64,000 nucleotides of DNA, from NCBI GenBank assembly GCA_024703915.1, contig CP087969.1:1364001-1428000 (forward strand), written 5' to 3'. Numbering within the stretch: position 1 is the stretch's first letter; the number at the start of each line of letters is the position of its first letter. The position numbers and the translations under genes are program-made. Shown one piece after another: positions 12,243 through 28,522 of this stretch. Below the pieces are notes generated by a model. It ran no database searches. It saw only the letters and a program-made list of their open reading frames with translations, and was not told where the DNA came from. The DNA is from Massilia sp. H-1 (GTDB lineage Bacteria; Pseudomonadota; Gammaproteobacteria; Burkholderiales; Burkholderiaceae_D).

Positions 12243-13719
12243 TTATTGGCCGGGCTTGCCGTAGAGGGAGTATTGGGCCAGCTTGCCGTCTTTGGTGAAC
12301 ATGGTGATGGCGTTCAGCACGCCGCCCGCCGCCTGGATGCGGTACATGCGCATCACCATGCTTAAGCCTTCTCTTCTTCCTGCAGCTGGTCGATGGCCTT
12401 GACCTCGCCCTTGTTCGCGAGCGACGCCTGCAGGTCGGCCAGCACCTGGCCACCGAAGTAGGCGCCCAGGTCGGCGGTCATTTGCTTGCGCTGCGGTTTG
12501 CCTGCTTGCAGCTGGCTGAACATGGCTTTGGCCACGTCGCGGTCGCGCACGGCTGCTTTGCTCAGCGCGGGCGGCGCGGGCGGGGCCGCGTTGGCGTTGC
12601 TGGCAGTGCAGCCGCCGCTGCCGGTTCAGGCTGCGCGGGCGCCAAGCACAGGCGGCACCAGCATCTGTTCCAGCGCGCCCTGCAAGCCGCTGCCGAGACG
12701 GAAGTCCATGGTGTTGGTCAGCACGGCAATGGCCAGCCCGTGCTTGGGATAGATGACGTTGTTGGCGATGAAGCCGGACACGCCGCCCATATGGCTCCAG
12801 CGTGCGCTGCCATCTTCGGCAACGTCGACCCCGATACCGAGCGCGTAATGGGTTTCCTGACCGCCCGGCACCACGGTCTCCTTGACCAGCACGTCGCGCG
12901 ACGCGCTCTTGAGGATGGTGTTGTTGATCAGCGCCAGATCCCAGCGCACCAGGTCGCTCGCGCTCATGGCCAGTTGGTAGAGCGGCGAAGGTCCAGCCCG
13001 GGCCTTCGGGAATGGCGACCCGCAGCGGGCCGGTCGCTACCCGCGTGTAGCCGAGCGGGTCGTCGGTCTGCCAGGCGCTGCGGCCGGTATCGATCGCCGA
13101 GGTCATGCCTCTTGGCCAGGATGCGCGTGGCGATGAACTGGTCGAGCGGCTGGCCGCTCACTTTTTGGATGATGCGCCCTGCGATCACGTAGTCGGTATT
13201 GCTGTAGTCCCAGCGCGTGCCGGGCTTGAAGCCAAGCTTTTTCTTGCCGTATTTGTTCATCAGCGCGTCGGCGCCGATCGGCTTGCGCATTTCGGCTGTG
13301 GCGTAGTCGAGCGCGTAGTAGTCAGGGTAGCTAAGGCGGTATGCGCGAGCAGCTGGCGCACGGTGATGTCGCGCGCTGGTCAGCTGCGGGAAGAATGTGG
13401 CGACCTTGTCGTCCAGCGAGAGCTTGCCGTCTTCGGCCAGCAGCAGCACGGCGGCCGCGACGAATTGTTTGCTGACCGAGCCGATCTTGTAGCGCATCTG
13501 CACCGTGGTAAGCAGCTTGGGATTGAGCTGGGCGTGGCCGAAGGCCTTGGCGTAGGCCAGCTTGCCGTCTACCGCGACCGCAATCGATACGCTCGGCTCG
13601 CCGCTGGCGGCAAGCTGCTGCGCGACCATGGCGTCGATGGCCTTTTCGGTATCGGGGGAAAGCTGGGCCGAGGCGGCCAGCGGGAAGCAGAAGGCAATGG
13701 CAAGGCTGAGGCGACGCAT
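12243..13719 (-). CDS. serine hydrolase of the beta-lactamase class C / penicillin-binding protein family
   Basis: A secreted or periplasmic hydrolase. A signal peptide (MRRLSLAIAFCFPLAASA) is followed by the class C fold. The SxxK nucleophile motif is SVSK in MRYKIGSVSKQFVAAAVLLL, and the YxN motif is YSN in RWDYSNTDYVIAGRII. The third triad box is probably in HMGGVSGFI. A C-terminal extension of unknown role ends at 12243 with YRIQAAGGVLNAITMFTKDG. It is more likely a peptidase or esterase than a resistance enzyme, because that is the usual role of long class C relatives with a C-terminal extension. Frame breaks occur near 12362 (GCTTAAGC), 12628, 12985, 13110 and 13335. Confidence 0.85.
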
Positions 13720-13807
13720 GATGCTCCTTATCTTGTTCGGAGCAAGGTTATCTCATGCGCGCCTAAGCATGTCAATACGGAAACGTTGTTGTCCGTATAT
13801 GCACGAT

Positions 13808-14729
13808 TCAGCCGTGGGCGGTGGCGATCAGGCGCTCGGGCGCCAGGATCTGGTATTCCTGCAAGTTGGCGGTGCCCAGCAGTTTGCCGTCGTGATAGAC
13901 GCGCACGCGCCCCAGTTCCGGCGGCAGTGTGAGCGCTTCCTTACCGAGCGCGAGGCGCTGGCCCTGGAGGAAGCGCTTGGCCAGCTCGGGCGTCAGTTCC
14001 ACGGCCGGGAACGTCGACAGCAGCGCGTCGACCGGCGCCAGCAGCGCGACCGGCTGCGGATGGGCGGCGATCTGTTCCAGCGTGACCATGCCTTCGGTCG
14101 TCAGTGCGCCGACCTGGGTGCGGCGCAGTGCGTTCAGGTGGGCGCCGCAACCGAGCGCGTGGCCGATGTCTTCACCCAGCACGCGGATGTAGGTGCCCTT
14201 GCTGCAGGTGACCGACAGCTTGAGGAAAGGCGCGTCGTAGGAAATGAAGTCGAGCTTGAGGATCGTGACCGGGCGCGCTTCGCGCTCGAGCGTGATGCCT
14301 TCGCGCGTATTCGTAATAGGCTTTGCCGTCGCGCTTCAAGGCCGAGTACATCGGCGGCACTTGCATGATGGGGCCGCGGAACTGGGGCAGCACGGCTTCG
14401 ATCTGTTCGCGCGTGACGTTCACCTCGTGGGTGGCGATGGTCTCGCCTTCGGTGTCGCCGGTGTTGGTGGTGATGCCCAGGTGGACCGTGGTTTCGTAGG
14501 TCTTGTCGGCTTCGAGCAAGTCCTGCGAGAACTTGGTCGCTTCGCCGAAGCACAATGGCAGCAAACCCGTCGCGAAGGGATCGAGCGTGCCGGTGTGGCC
14601 CGCTTTCTTCGCGTTCATGTAGCGCTTGGTCTTGATCAGGGCGTCGTTCGAGGACAGGCCGACCGGCTTGTCGAGCAGGAGCACGCCGTCGACCAGGTCG
14701 CGGACTTTTTTGGGGTGGGTTGGTTTCAT
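13808..14729 (-). CDS. truB: tRNA pseudouridine(55) synthase
   Basis: TruB makes pseudouridine 55 in the T-loop of tRNAs. The catalytic motif [17 protein letters not shown] (Asp nucleophile) follows [60 protein letters not shown] and the C-terminal PUA-type region with [13 protein letters not shown] are also present. About 307 codons is a normal length. One extra base near 14310 splits the frame. It is the last gene of the rimP-nusA-infB-rbfA-truB series, with an 89-bp palindromic repeat between it and rbfA. Confidence 0.95.
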
Positions 14730-14758
14730 GTGCAGTCTCTCAAAACACGCAGCTTAAG

Positions 14759-14847
14759 CACATCGTCCTCGCGCAGGCGGGGACCTATAGCACGTCGCCG
14801 AAGTTGTTCAGCATGCTATGGGTCCCCGCCTGCGCGAGGACGATGTG
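14759..14847. repeat. 89-bp palindromic repeat, copy A
   Basis: The long arms begin CACATCGTCCTCGCGCAGGC and end in the reverse complement, with GGGGACC and TATAGCA near the apex. It lies between rbfA and truB. Copies with the same arms are at 40556-40656 and, more diverged, at 20551-20633. It can fold into a stem of more than 30 bp. Confidence 0.85.
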
Positions 14848-14872
14848 GGGATGCTTTAACTAATTTCCTGCT

Positions 14873-15296
14873 TTACGAATCCGAATCCGAATCCGCTTCC
14901 GGCTTCTCGTCCGGTTCCGCATCGGCCGCGCGGGTGGCGTTGGCCTGGTCGATCAGCAGCGACATTTCCATCCCGCGCGAGGTCGAGGTGTCGTGCACGA
15001 AATGCAGCATCGGCAGCGTGTGAATGTGCAAACGCTTGCCCAGCTGGTTGCGGATGAAGCCCGATGCCGCGCCCAGGCTAGAACGATCGTGTTCTTGACC
15101 GACTCCTTGTCGTCCTTGAACATGGTGAAGAACACCTTGGCATGCGCGTAATCCGGCGTGATCTGCACTTCGGTGATCGTGATCATGCCGATGCGCGGAT
15201 CCTTCAGGCCCGACGCCAGAATCTCGGCCAGATCGCGCTGGATCTGGTCCGCCACGCGCAAGCCGCGCGGGGAATGGTTTTACTATGTTTGGCCAT
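14873..15296 (-). CDS. rbfA: 30S ribosome-binding factor A
   Basis: RbfA is a KH-fold factor that helps mature the 5' end of 16S rRNA in the small subunit. Recognisable segments are [48 protein letters not shown], the [20 protein letters not shown] end of the fold and an acidic tail [13 protein letters not shown]. Extra bases near 15270 and 15080 break the frame. The restored start is [10 protein letters not shown] at 15296. It follows infB, with a strong hairpin between them. Confidence 0.93.
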
Positions 15297-15326
15297 TTTC
15301 TTTTCCTACTCTTCTAAAACGAGACA

Positions 15327-15359
15327 GGGGCGCCAATAAGCCAGGCTTATTGGCGCCCC
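15327..15359 (-). terminator. 33-nt perfect palindrome between infB and rbfA
   Basis: GGGGCGCCAATAAGCC and its exact complement flank a single base, giving a 16-bp stem. On the transcript strand GTCTCGTTTTAG follows, a poor U-run. It is probably an attenuating or RNA-stabilising hairpin that sets the infB:rbfA ratio rather than a full terminator. Confidence 0.55.
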
Positions 15360-15376
15360 GCCGATGACCTGCCGAA

Positions 15377-18215
<2,839 letters not shown>

Positions 18216-18261
18216 TCAGTCCTCTTTTCTATGTGTCGTGGAGATGATAAAGATACTCAAA

Positions 18262-19825
<1,564 letters not shown>

Positions 19826-19829
<4 letters not shown>

Positions 19830-20322
19830 GCTTTGCGTCCCTTAAAATCCACTTGCGGCACCAGGCGTGCCTTATCCAAGTCGGCGAGCGTAAATTCCAA
19901 CTGCGCCGGACCATCCTTACTTTCAAATTCCAAAACGATTTTGTCGCCTTGCAGGGGCTTGCAGAATCCCCGTGAAGGTTTTCCGGTTCGCGGCACCGGC
20001 CATCGCCACCTTGAGCTTGACGGTGCATTCGCAGCCTAACAAAGCGTTCAAAGTCGCTCATGGTGCGCACCGGGCGATCCAGCCCCGGCGACGAAATCTC
20101 GAGCCGCTCGTAGTTGACGTTTTCCACCGTCAGTACGTGCGACAGCTGGTGGCTGACGGTTGCGCAGTCCTCCACCGTGATGGGACCTTTTTCAGCCGCG
20201 TCGGCAGCAGTGAAGTCGATATACACGCGCAAGATCCCGCGCTCGCCCCGTTCGACATCAACGAGTTCGTAGCCCAGGCCACTGACTGTCTTGGCGATCA
20301 ATTCAAACTGCTGCAAACACAT
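19826..20322 (-). CDS. rimP: ribosome maturation factor RimP
   Basis: RimP is needed for 30S assembly. The N-terminal domain is clear ([60 protein letters not shown]). The C-terminal SH3-like half is recovered after fixing breaks near 20037 and 19965 and ends [11 protein letters not shown], with TGA overlapping the nusA ATG. The start is uncertain. ATG at 20322 leaves only one base after GGAG, while TTG at 20316 (LQQFELIAK) has six bases and may be the true start. The frame stays open upstream through a terminator hairpin, so the upstream residues are probably not translated. Confidence 0.92.
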
Positions 20323-20341
20323 TCTCCAAAAACGATTTACC

Positions 20342-20364
20342 AAAAAAAATGGGCATCTGCCCAT
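20342..20364 (-). terminator. intrinsic terminator in the rimP leader
   Basis: On the transcript strand ATGGGC-AGAT-GCCCAT is followed directly by a run of T, about 20 nt before the rimP start and about 65 nt after the predicted transcription start. It could terminate a leader RNA conditionally (attenuation, possibly by NusA itself) or end read-through from upstream. Confidence 0.65.
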
Positions 20365-20434
20365 CTTCTTATATTCCGTACCAGATGAAAGCACTTGCAG
20401 GCTCAGGCTGCTCAATACTTTTATTAGGCTGCAG

Positions 20435-20463
20435 ATTATAACCTGTTATGACCTTTCCCGCAA
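20435..20463 (-). promoter_or_regulatory. sigma-70 promoter of rimP-nusA-infB
   Basis: On the minus strand TTGCGG and TATAAT are separated by exactly 17 bases. The expected start is near 20428, giving a leader of roughly 105 nt before rimP. Confidence 0.65.
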
Positions 20464-20550
20464 TCGGGACAGGTCGAATGGACAGGCAAACAACACTTAT
20501 GCAAGTTGCATCAATTGCTGCTGAGCATCAACACATCTCGCATAACCACC

Positions 20551-20633
20551 ACGTCGCCCTCTCAAAGGCAGGGGGCCATAGCGTGCTACCGAATTCGGTC
20601 GCGCTATAGGCCCCGCCTCCACGAGGGCGATGT
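20551..20633. repeat. palindromic repeat, copy B (diverged)
   Basis: The arms are ACGTCGCCCTC with GGGGCCATAGCG, and CGCTATAGGCCCC with GAGGGCGATGT. They resemble copies A (14759-14847) and C (40556-40656) in layout and in the CATAGC apex, but the arm sequence is partly changed and one arm has extra bases. It sits just after the rluB stop. Confidence 0.65.
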
Positions 20634-20636
20634 AAC

Positions 20637-22630
<1,994 letters not shown>

Positions 22631-22644
<14 letters not shown>

Positions 22645-23525
22645 CGTTCATTTCTTGGTTGTGCTGACCTGGCGCAGCGTCAACCGTTGTTTCTGGCGCA
22701 GGGTCGTGAATAAGGACTTCAACAGCGGAAGCAGCGGGGCCGGACTCGTCGATCGCATCAGGAACCGGGGGCTCCTGCGCGTCGCTGCTTCCTGCAGGTA
22801 CATCGTCGGCGCTGGCCACTGCCACCGCCGTTTCAATTTGGTGTGGCGCGGACGCATCAAGCGCTGCACCAGTGTCTTGCGGTACTTCTTCTTCCTCGTC
22901 GGGCGGGGCCAGGGCCGCCGCCTTGTCGAAGTTTTCTTGCAGCGCCGCTTCCAGCGCTTCCATCTCGTGCCCGCTCTGGGTCGTGGAAATTTCCTGCAGC
23001 GGCGGCAATTGCGACAGCGAGGCCAGCCCCAGATCGTCGAGGAACTGCTTGGTCGTGCCCAGCAAGGCCGGGCGTCCGATCACTTCGCGGTGGCCGATCA
23101 CATCGACCCAGCCGCGGTCTTCCAGCATCTTGATCGTCTGCGAATTGACGGTAACGCCGCGGATCTCTTCGATATCGCCGCGCGTAACAGGCTGGCGGTA
23201 GGCAATGATCGCCAGCGTCTCGAGGGTCGCGCGAATATTTTTGCGGCTTTTCCGGGCTCAGTCGGTCCAGGTACTGCTTCATTTCCGGACGGCTCTGGAA
23301 ACGCCAGCCACTGGCCAGACTGACGACCTCGATTCCGCGGTCTCGCCAGTCCAGGCGCAATTCTTCGAGCATGATCTTGATCGTGTCGGCACCCACGCCG
23401 ACGCCCATCGGGCGGCCATTGTCGTCCACATCGACAAACAGCTTTTTCATGCCGTGAATCGTCATCGGCTCCCGCGCACAGAGCAAGGCGGTTTCGAGGA
23501 CTCGTTTGGCCTCATCAGTATTCAT
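22631..23525 (-). CDS. scpB: SMC-ScpAB condensin subunit ScpB
   Basis: ScpB is a winged-helix kleisin partner of the SMC complex, which organises and segregates the chromosome. Recognisable parts are [38 protein letters not shown], the second winged helix [20 protein letters not shown] with [20 protein letters not shown], and [21 protein letters not shown] Glu/Ala/Pro-rich acidic tail of about 110 residues follows. One extra base near 23250 splits the gene between the winged helices. It overlaps rluB, and this pairing is common in betaproteobacteria. ScpA is not in the window. Confidence 0.93.
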
Positions 23526-23871
23526 AAAGATGTCGTGTGCGGATAAGCAATAAAAACCAATCAACGAATGGCGGGCGGCGCCATCGAGATGACGCCGTTT
23601 TGCAAATAAAAACGTTGAAACTGGAATCCGTCGCCCTGGCCGATGCGCGCTGGGCGGGATGTTACTGGTGGCGGGATCCGAACCCGCTCACACGGCTGGA
23701 CGCACACCTGGCAATCGCAAACCGTTGATTTATTGAGGAAAATTCCGTCTAGTCGCGGCGGCTGGGAGGCTGGCTCCAGGCGCGCGCCGCAAATGTTCGG
23801 CATAATCCCCTCAAACTGCGGCCATTGTACCTGATAAAACCGCGCTTAGGAAAATCGCGGCGGCATGCCAT
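23526..23871. other. gene-free stretch with a tRNA T-arm-like hairpin
   Basis: Between scpB and glk there is no supported gene. Around 23670-23692 (minus strand) GCGGG-TTCGGAT-CCCGC followed by CACCA has the form of a tRNA T-arm and 3' end, but no acceptor partner, D-arm or anticodon arm fits. It may be a decayed tRNA fragment. Confidence 0.35.
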
Positions 23872-24927
23872 TCAGGCGCCGAGCTGCTCGCTGAGGATGG
23901 CCGACACGCCGAGGAAGGCGGGATACTGGGCCGTGATGACGAAGGTCGGCACCGCGGCCAGGTAGTGCACGAAGCGCCCTTTTTGCTCGAAACGGCGGCG
24001 GAACTTGGAATTGGCGAAGCGCTCGCCCAGGCGCGGCACGATGCCGCCGCCAATATAGATACCGCCCTGCGCGCCGAGCGTGATGGCCAGGTTGCTTAAG
24101 CCACGGTGCCGAGCATGCCGCAGAAGGTTTCGATGGCGTCGTCGCACAGCGCACATTCGCCCGACAAGGCGCGGCGCGAGATTTCCGGCGCATCGAGCCC
24201 TTCATTCGGACGGCCGCTGTGCTCGGCGAGCGCGCGGTACAGCAATTCGATGCCGTCGCCCGACAGGAAGCGCTCGGCCGAGACATGGTCAAATGCTTTC
24301 CAGGCGTACTGCAAAACGGCGACTTCGGTCGGATTGGCTAAGCGAAAACGTCACATGGCCGCCCTCGCTCAGCAAGGCGGTCCAGCCCGACTTGCACGGA
24401 ATCAGGCCGGAAACGCCCAGGCCGGTGCTTAGGCGCCAACCAGCCCCAGCGGCGTATTCGGCACGGCCTTGCCGCCGCCGATCTGCACTTTCTGGTCCGG
24501 CGCCAGGTGCGGCAAGGCGCGCGCCAGGGCGGTGAAATCATTGGCCACCACCAGCGTGCTGGAAGCCGCAAGCCAGGCGCAAGGCTTCGATCGAAAATTC
24601 CCAGTGATGGTTGGTCATGCGCACCAAGTCGCCCGTGATCGGGTTGGCGATCGCCAGCGCCGCGTGGCGCAGCGGAACGCTGCAGGCGGCGCGCACGTCG
24701 GCATTGGCCAGATAGGCCTTGAGGGCATCGGCCAGCGTCGGGTAGTCGGCGCAGGGCAACACTTTGATCAGCGTGAACTGCCCGGCCGACGTTTCCAGCG
24801 CGAAGCGGGCATTGGTGCCGCCGATATCGGCGAGCAGGCGCGGTCCGTCCGCATAGGGAACGGTCGTACTGAGGGCGGGCGCGGCGTCGGACGGAGCTGT
24901 CATGGCGGTCATTATTCTGTGAACCAT
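23872..24927 (-). CDS. glk: glucokinase
   Basis: The enzyme phosphorylates glucose with ATP (ROK-independent Glk family). Visible motifs: [15 protein letters not shown] (phosphate loop), [36 protein letters not shown] after repair, [22 protein letters not shown] and [20 protein letters not shown]. The end SEQLGA matches the family C terminus. ATGs at 24927, 24912 and 24903 are all possible starts, and none has a strong ribosome site. Breaks occur at about 24094-24101 (GCTTAAGC), 24342, 24428 and 24568. It is divergent from the PEP-CTERM gene. Confidence 0.92.
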
Positions 24928-25085
24928 TAAAGCTTAATGGATGACCCATACAAGGCGCAAGAACTCTTTGTAGTTTTAGTACAGAAAATGAAAAATGATG
25001 AACAGTAACGACAAATTTTGGACGATTTGATCGTAGTCTGGTTACTAAGTGCGGCACGTAATGACATCTTTGATAATTCTAATTG

Positions 25086-25104
25086 CTGTCAAAAAACTTT
25101 ACAG
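25086..25104. promoter_or_regulatory. dyad upstream of the PEP-CTERM sigma-54 promoter
   Basis: CTGTCAAAAAACTTTACAG has inverted CTGT/ACAG ends and sits about 60-80 bp before the sigma-54 site, where an enhancer-binding protein such as the PrsR-type activator of PEP-CTERM genes would bind. The identity of the activator is inference. Confidence 0.45.
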
Positions 25105-25165
25105 TCAGCAAATCAAAAAGATTCCTTTTATCATAAGTTATTGATCCAAAACAACTTACATTTCC

Positions 25166-25181
25166 TGGCATGGTACTTGCA
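25166..25181 (+). promoter_or_regulatory. sigma-54 (RpoN) promoter of the PEP-CTERM gene
   Basis: TGGCATGGTACTTGCA matches the -24/-12 consensus TGGCAYR-N4-TTGCW at every position. It is 38 bp before the ATG, so transcription would begin near 25193. Confidence 0.85.
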
Positions 25182-25219
25182 TATAGGTTCCCAGACGCAA
25201 CCACAACCATGAAAAGACC

Positions 25220-25776
25220 ATGAAGCTTATTAAACAATTGATTTTCAGCCTGCTCGGCGTCGCTTCGATCGGCAGCGCCGTGGCCGCCCCAATCGCCATT
25301 ACGGTCGATGAAGCGTTTGCCACCGCCAGTGTCGCGATCATCTCGATCGGTCCCGTCTACAGCTTCACTATCGATGCTTAAGCGACGATTTCACGCCGGG
25401 ATTCGATGAGCTGCTGTCCGGCTCGCTGTTCCTGCGCCTGAGCGATCCGCTCAAGGGCAATGAAACCTACACCTTCATCCTGGGCACCGACGCACAAGCC
25501 CAGATCTACACCAAGGCTGGCAACAACAACGTCAGCAACGGCAACAACGCGGTCGACCACGAAGTCATCCTGAACGCGCATTCGCTGGCAAACTTGAATG
25601 AAAATGGCTTCCTGAAGGTCTATCTGAAGGTCAACGCCGGTGGCAACTACAGCTTCTGCGGGCGCAACCCTGAAAGCAGACGGCGTGGCTGGCACCAAGG
25701 TACCGGAACCGCTGACCCTGGCACTGATGGGCATCGCCCTGGTAGAAGCGTGGGCGCTTCCCGCCGCCGCAAGTAA
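25220..25776 (+). CDS. PEP-CTERM sorting-domain protein
   Basis: This is an exported protein expected to be processed by an exosortase. A signal peptide (MKLIKQLIFSLLGVASIGSA) is followed by a beta-rich body with SFTIDA, DDFTPGFDELLSGSLFLRLS and ETYTFILGTDAQ. It ends in the sorting signal VPEPLTLALMGIALVGVGAS plus RRRK after repair (VPEP motif, hydrophobic helix, basic tail). It lacks catalytic motifs and resembles the choice-of-anchor type of PEP-CTERM proteins linked to exopolysaccharide or floc formation. Breaks at 25376-25383 (GCTTAAGC), 25668 and 25742. A sigma-54 promoter precedes it and a strong terminator follows. No exosortase gene is in the window. Confidence 0.88.
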
Positions 25777-25816
25777 TCCTTATACGGGGGGCGGCCACGC
25801 GCCGCTGCTCGCCTCG

Positions 25817-25852
25817 AGCCCGGCCGACGCAAGTGGCCGGGCTATTTTTTTT
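25817..25852 (+). terminator. intrinsic terminator after the PEP-CTERM gene
   Basis: AGCCCGGCC and GGCCGGGCT form a 9-bp stem around a 9-nt loop, followed by A and eight T. Confidence 0.92.
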
Positions 25853-26792
25853 ATACGTCGGTTGCCGCTTCCAGCTACGCCAGGCGTTCCAGGCTTCCAG
25901 GCCGCCCTTGAGCGGACGCGCGCGGTGAAAGCCGTTGGCCAGAAATTGCTTGGCCACCTGGGCCGCAGTGACATCGTTCGGGCAGCTGCAGTACACGACG
26001 ATGTGGCTGTCCTTGTCCAGGCTTAGCCATGAAACCTTGCGCATTGCTTAGAGCGTCGAAAGGCAGCGCGCCCGGGATGGCCGCTTCGAGCTGCTGCGCC
26101 GTCATGCTGCGCGTCGATCACGATCGGCTGGTGTCCGTCATTGATGAGGCTGGTAAATTCGGCCATGCTGATGCGCTCGACTTCCATGCTGGCGAGAAAG
26201 CGGCGGCGCTCCACATATTTATACAGGACGAACAGGGCCAGCAAGGTCAGCACGAACAGCAGCGCCGTCGTGCCCATGGTGCTCATGGTCTCGAGCACCC
26301 GGTCCACGCTCTTGTGGAACCACACGCCGACCATCAGGCCGGTGCTTAGCCCACAGCAGGCTGCCGCTCATGCTGAAGGCGACGAAGCGCCCGGTACCGA
26401 CGCCCAGCGCGCCCGACATCGGCGAGGCGATGATGTTAAACCCGGGAATGAATTTCGACACGATCAGCGATTTGGGGCCGAAGCGCGCAATTTGTCTTCG
26501 GTCTGGCTCACGCACGAATCGGGCGACAGGGAAATTTTGCACAGCAGGCGCAGGATGCGGGTGCCGTAGAAGCGTCCGGCGCGGAACCAGAAGAAGTCGG
26601 CCATCAGGCAGGCCAGCACGGCCACGGCCAGGCAGGCCGGGCCGCTGATTTCGCCATGCGATGGCCAGCGCGCAGCCTAACCACCACCAGCAGCGGAAAG
26701 GCGGGAATCGGCAGGCCGCTCTGCTCGACCAGTACGATGAAAAAGACGATGAAAACACCGTACAGCTGGAGCAGTTCGATCAGGTTGGGCAT
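25851..26792 (-). CDS. DedA-family membrane protein fused to a rhodanese domain
   Basis: The N-terminal two-thirds is a DedA/SNARE-associated inner-membrane domain ([35 protein letters not shown], then [20 protein letters not shown] and [16 protein letters not shown]). DedA proteins act in polyprenyl-phosphate or phospholipid flipping. After a further membrane helix ([20 protein letters not shown]) comes a rhodanese domain with [21 protein letters not shown] and the active-site loop [18 protein letters not shown]. Fusions of this kind are known and often annotated as DedA/GlpE. The stop at 25851 is inferred from the restored frame (LEAATDV). Many breaks, including 26030, 26050, 26345 and 26490. 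Confidence 0.82.
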
Positions 26793-26844
26793 GGCGACTC
26801 GGTTCGTGGTGGGAACCCCGGGCCGCATCGGCCACAAGGCTCCG

Positions 26845-28522
26845 CTATCTTAGCACTTGCAGGCCGCGGGGAATGGCGTCGAGCAGGGCCCGGGTAGGCT
26901 GGATGCTGCGGCGCGCTGTACAGGGTATCCGCGTCGGCCAGTTCCACCACGCTGCCCTGGTGCATCACCATCACCTGGTCGGCCATGTAGCGCACCACCG
27001 ACAGGTCGTGCGAGATGAAGATGTAGCTCAGGCCGTACTCGTCCTGCAAGTCCTGCAGCAGGTTGAGCACCTGCGCCTGGACCGACACGTCGAGCGCCGA
27101 CACCGACTCGTCGCACACGAGGATCTCGGGCTGCATGGTCAGGCAGCGCGCGATCGCGATGCGCTGGCGCTGTCCGCCGGAAAACGCGTGCGGATAGCGC
27201 TCGAAGGCCTGGGCCTAAGCAGCCCGACCTTGTCCAGCAGGGCCCGCGCCAGCCAGCGCGCGCGCTCGTCGGCGCCGATGCCGTGGATGCGCATCGGCTC
27301 CATCAGGATCTGGCCGACAGTAAAACGCGGGTTGAGCGAGGCGTAGGGATTCTGGAAAATGATCTGGATGCGCCGCTTGTAAGCCATGAATTCGCGCGCT
27401 CATGGCCAGCAGGTCGCGCCCTTCGAACAGGGCGCTGCCGCCGCTGGCCTGGTGCAGGCGCAGCAGGGTCAGGCCGAGCGTGCTCTTGCCCGAGCCCGAT
27501 TCGCCGACCACGCCCAGCGTCTTGCCGCGCGCGAGAGAAAACGAGACATCGCGCACGGCCTGGAACTCGCGCTTGCCGAACCAGCCTTCGCGCACGAAGA
27601 AACTCTTGCTCAATTGCTTCACTTGCAGCAGCGGCAGGTCGCCGGGCGAACTGCCGCGCATACGCTGGCCGGTGGCCACCGTGCCGTTCAGGTAGTCGTC
27701 GATCACGGGCAGGCGCAGGGGGCGCGCGTCGAGCGGCGGACGGCAGTGCAGCAAGGCGCGTGTGTAGGCGTCCTGCGGCGCGTCGAAGATCTGGCGCACC
27801 GGGCCCTGCTCGCGCACTTCGCCGTGGCGCATCACGATCACATGGTCGGCGATCTCGCCCACCAGCGCCAGGTCGTGGGTGATGAACAGGACCGCCATCG
27901 CGCGGTCTTTTGCAGGTGGGCGATGAGCGCCATGATCTGCTTCTGGATCGTGACGTCGAGCGCGGTAGTCGGCTCGTCGGCGATCAGCAGTTTCAGGTTC
28001 GCAGGCGATCGCCATGGCGATCATCACGCGCTGCTGCTGGCCGCCCGACAGCTGGCCGGGATAGGCGTCGATCTTGCGCGCGGGGTCGGGAATGCCGACT
28101 TCGTCCAGCAGCGCCAGCGTGCGCGCCCTCGCCTGCCGCGCGTTCATGCCCATGTGCTGGCGCAGCACTTCGCCGATCTGAAATCCGACCGTGAACACGG
28201 GATTGAGCGAGGACATCGGTTCCTGGAAGATCATCGCGATGTCGCGCCCGCACAGGCGGCGCCGCGCGTGGGCCAGCATGGCCAGCAGCTCCCTGCCCTC
28301 GAAGGCGATGCTGGCGTCCGGGGCAATCACCGTGCTTTCGCGCGGCAGCAGCCCCATGACGGCAAGCGAGCTGACCGACTTGCCGCTGCCCGATTCGCCC
28401 ACCAGCGCGACCGTGGCATGGGCGGGCACGTCGAACGAGACCCCCTTGAGCGCCTCGAAGGTGGCATGTTTGCCGACCCGGAATGACACGCGCAGATTGC
28501 GCACCTGGAGCAGCATGGTCAT
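26845..28522 (-). CDS. yejF: peptide ABC transporter ATP-binding protein with two ABC domains (YejF type)
   Basis: This cytoplasmic ATPase powers the importer made with the next two genes. It is a fusion of two ABC modules. The first has [19 protein letters not shown] (Walker A), [20 protein letters not shown] (signature) and [19 protein letters not shown]. The second has [60 protein letters not shown] and [18 protein letters not shown]. About 559 codons fits YejF. The ATG overlaps the permease stop (ATGA). The restored C terminus ends GLQVLR. Breaks near 26915, 27217, 27405, 27910 and 28000. The substrate is probably small peptides. Confidence 0.9.

Noticed and set aside
14759..14847. CRISPR array
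   Set aside because: The repeats are single dispersed palindromes, not a series of direct repeats with spacers. No CRISPR array was seen anywhere in the window.
20342..20420. Upstream extension of RimP starting before the terminator hairpin
   Set aside because: The frame is open but would put the terminator T-run inside the coding sequence (PFFL). RimP relatives start at about the FELIAK segment.
23655..23700. tRNA gene on the minus strand
   Set aside because: Only a T-arm-like hairpin followed by CACCA is present. No pairing acceptor stem, D-arm or anticodon arm could be built.
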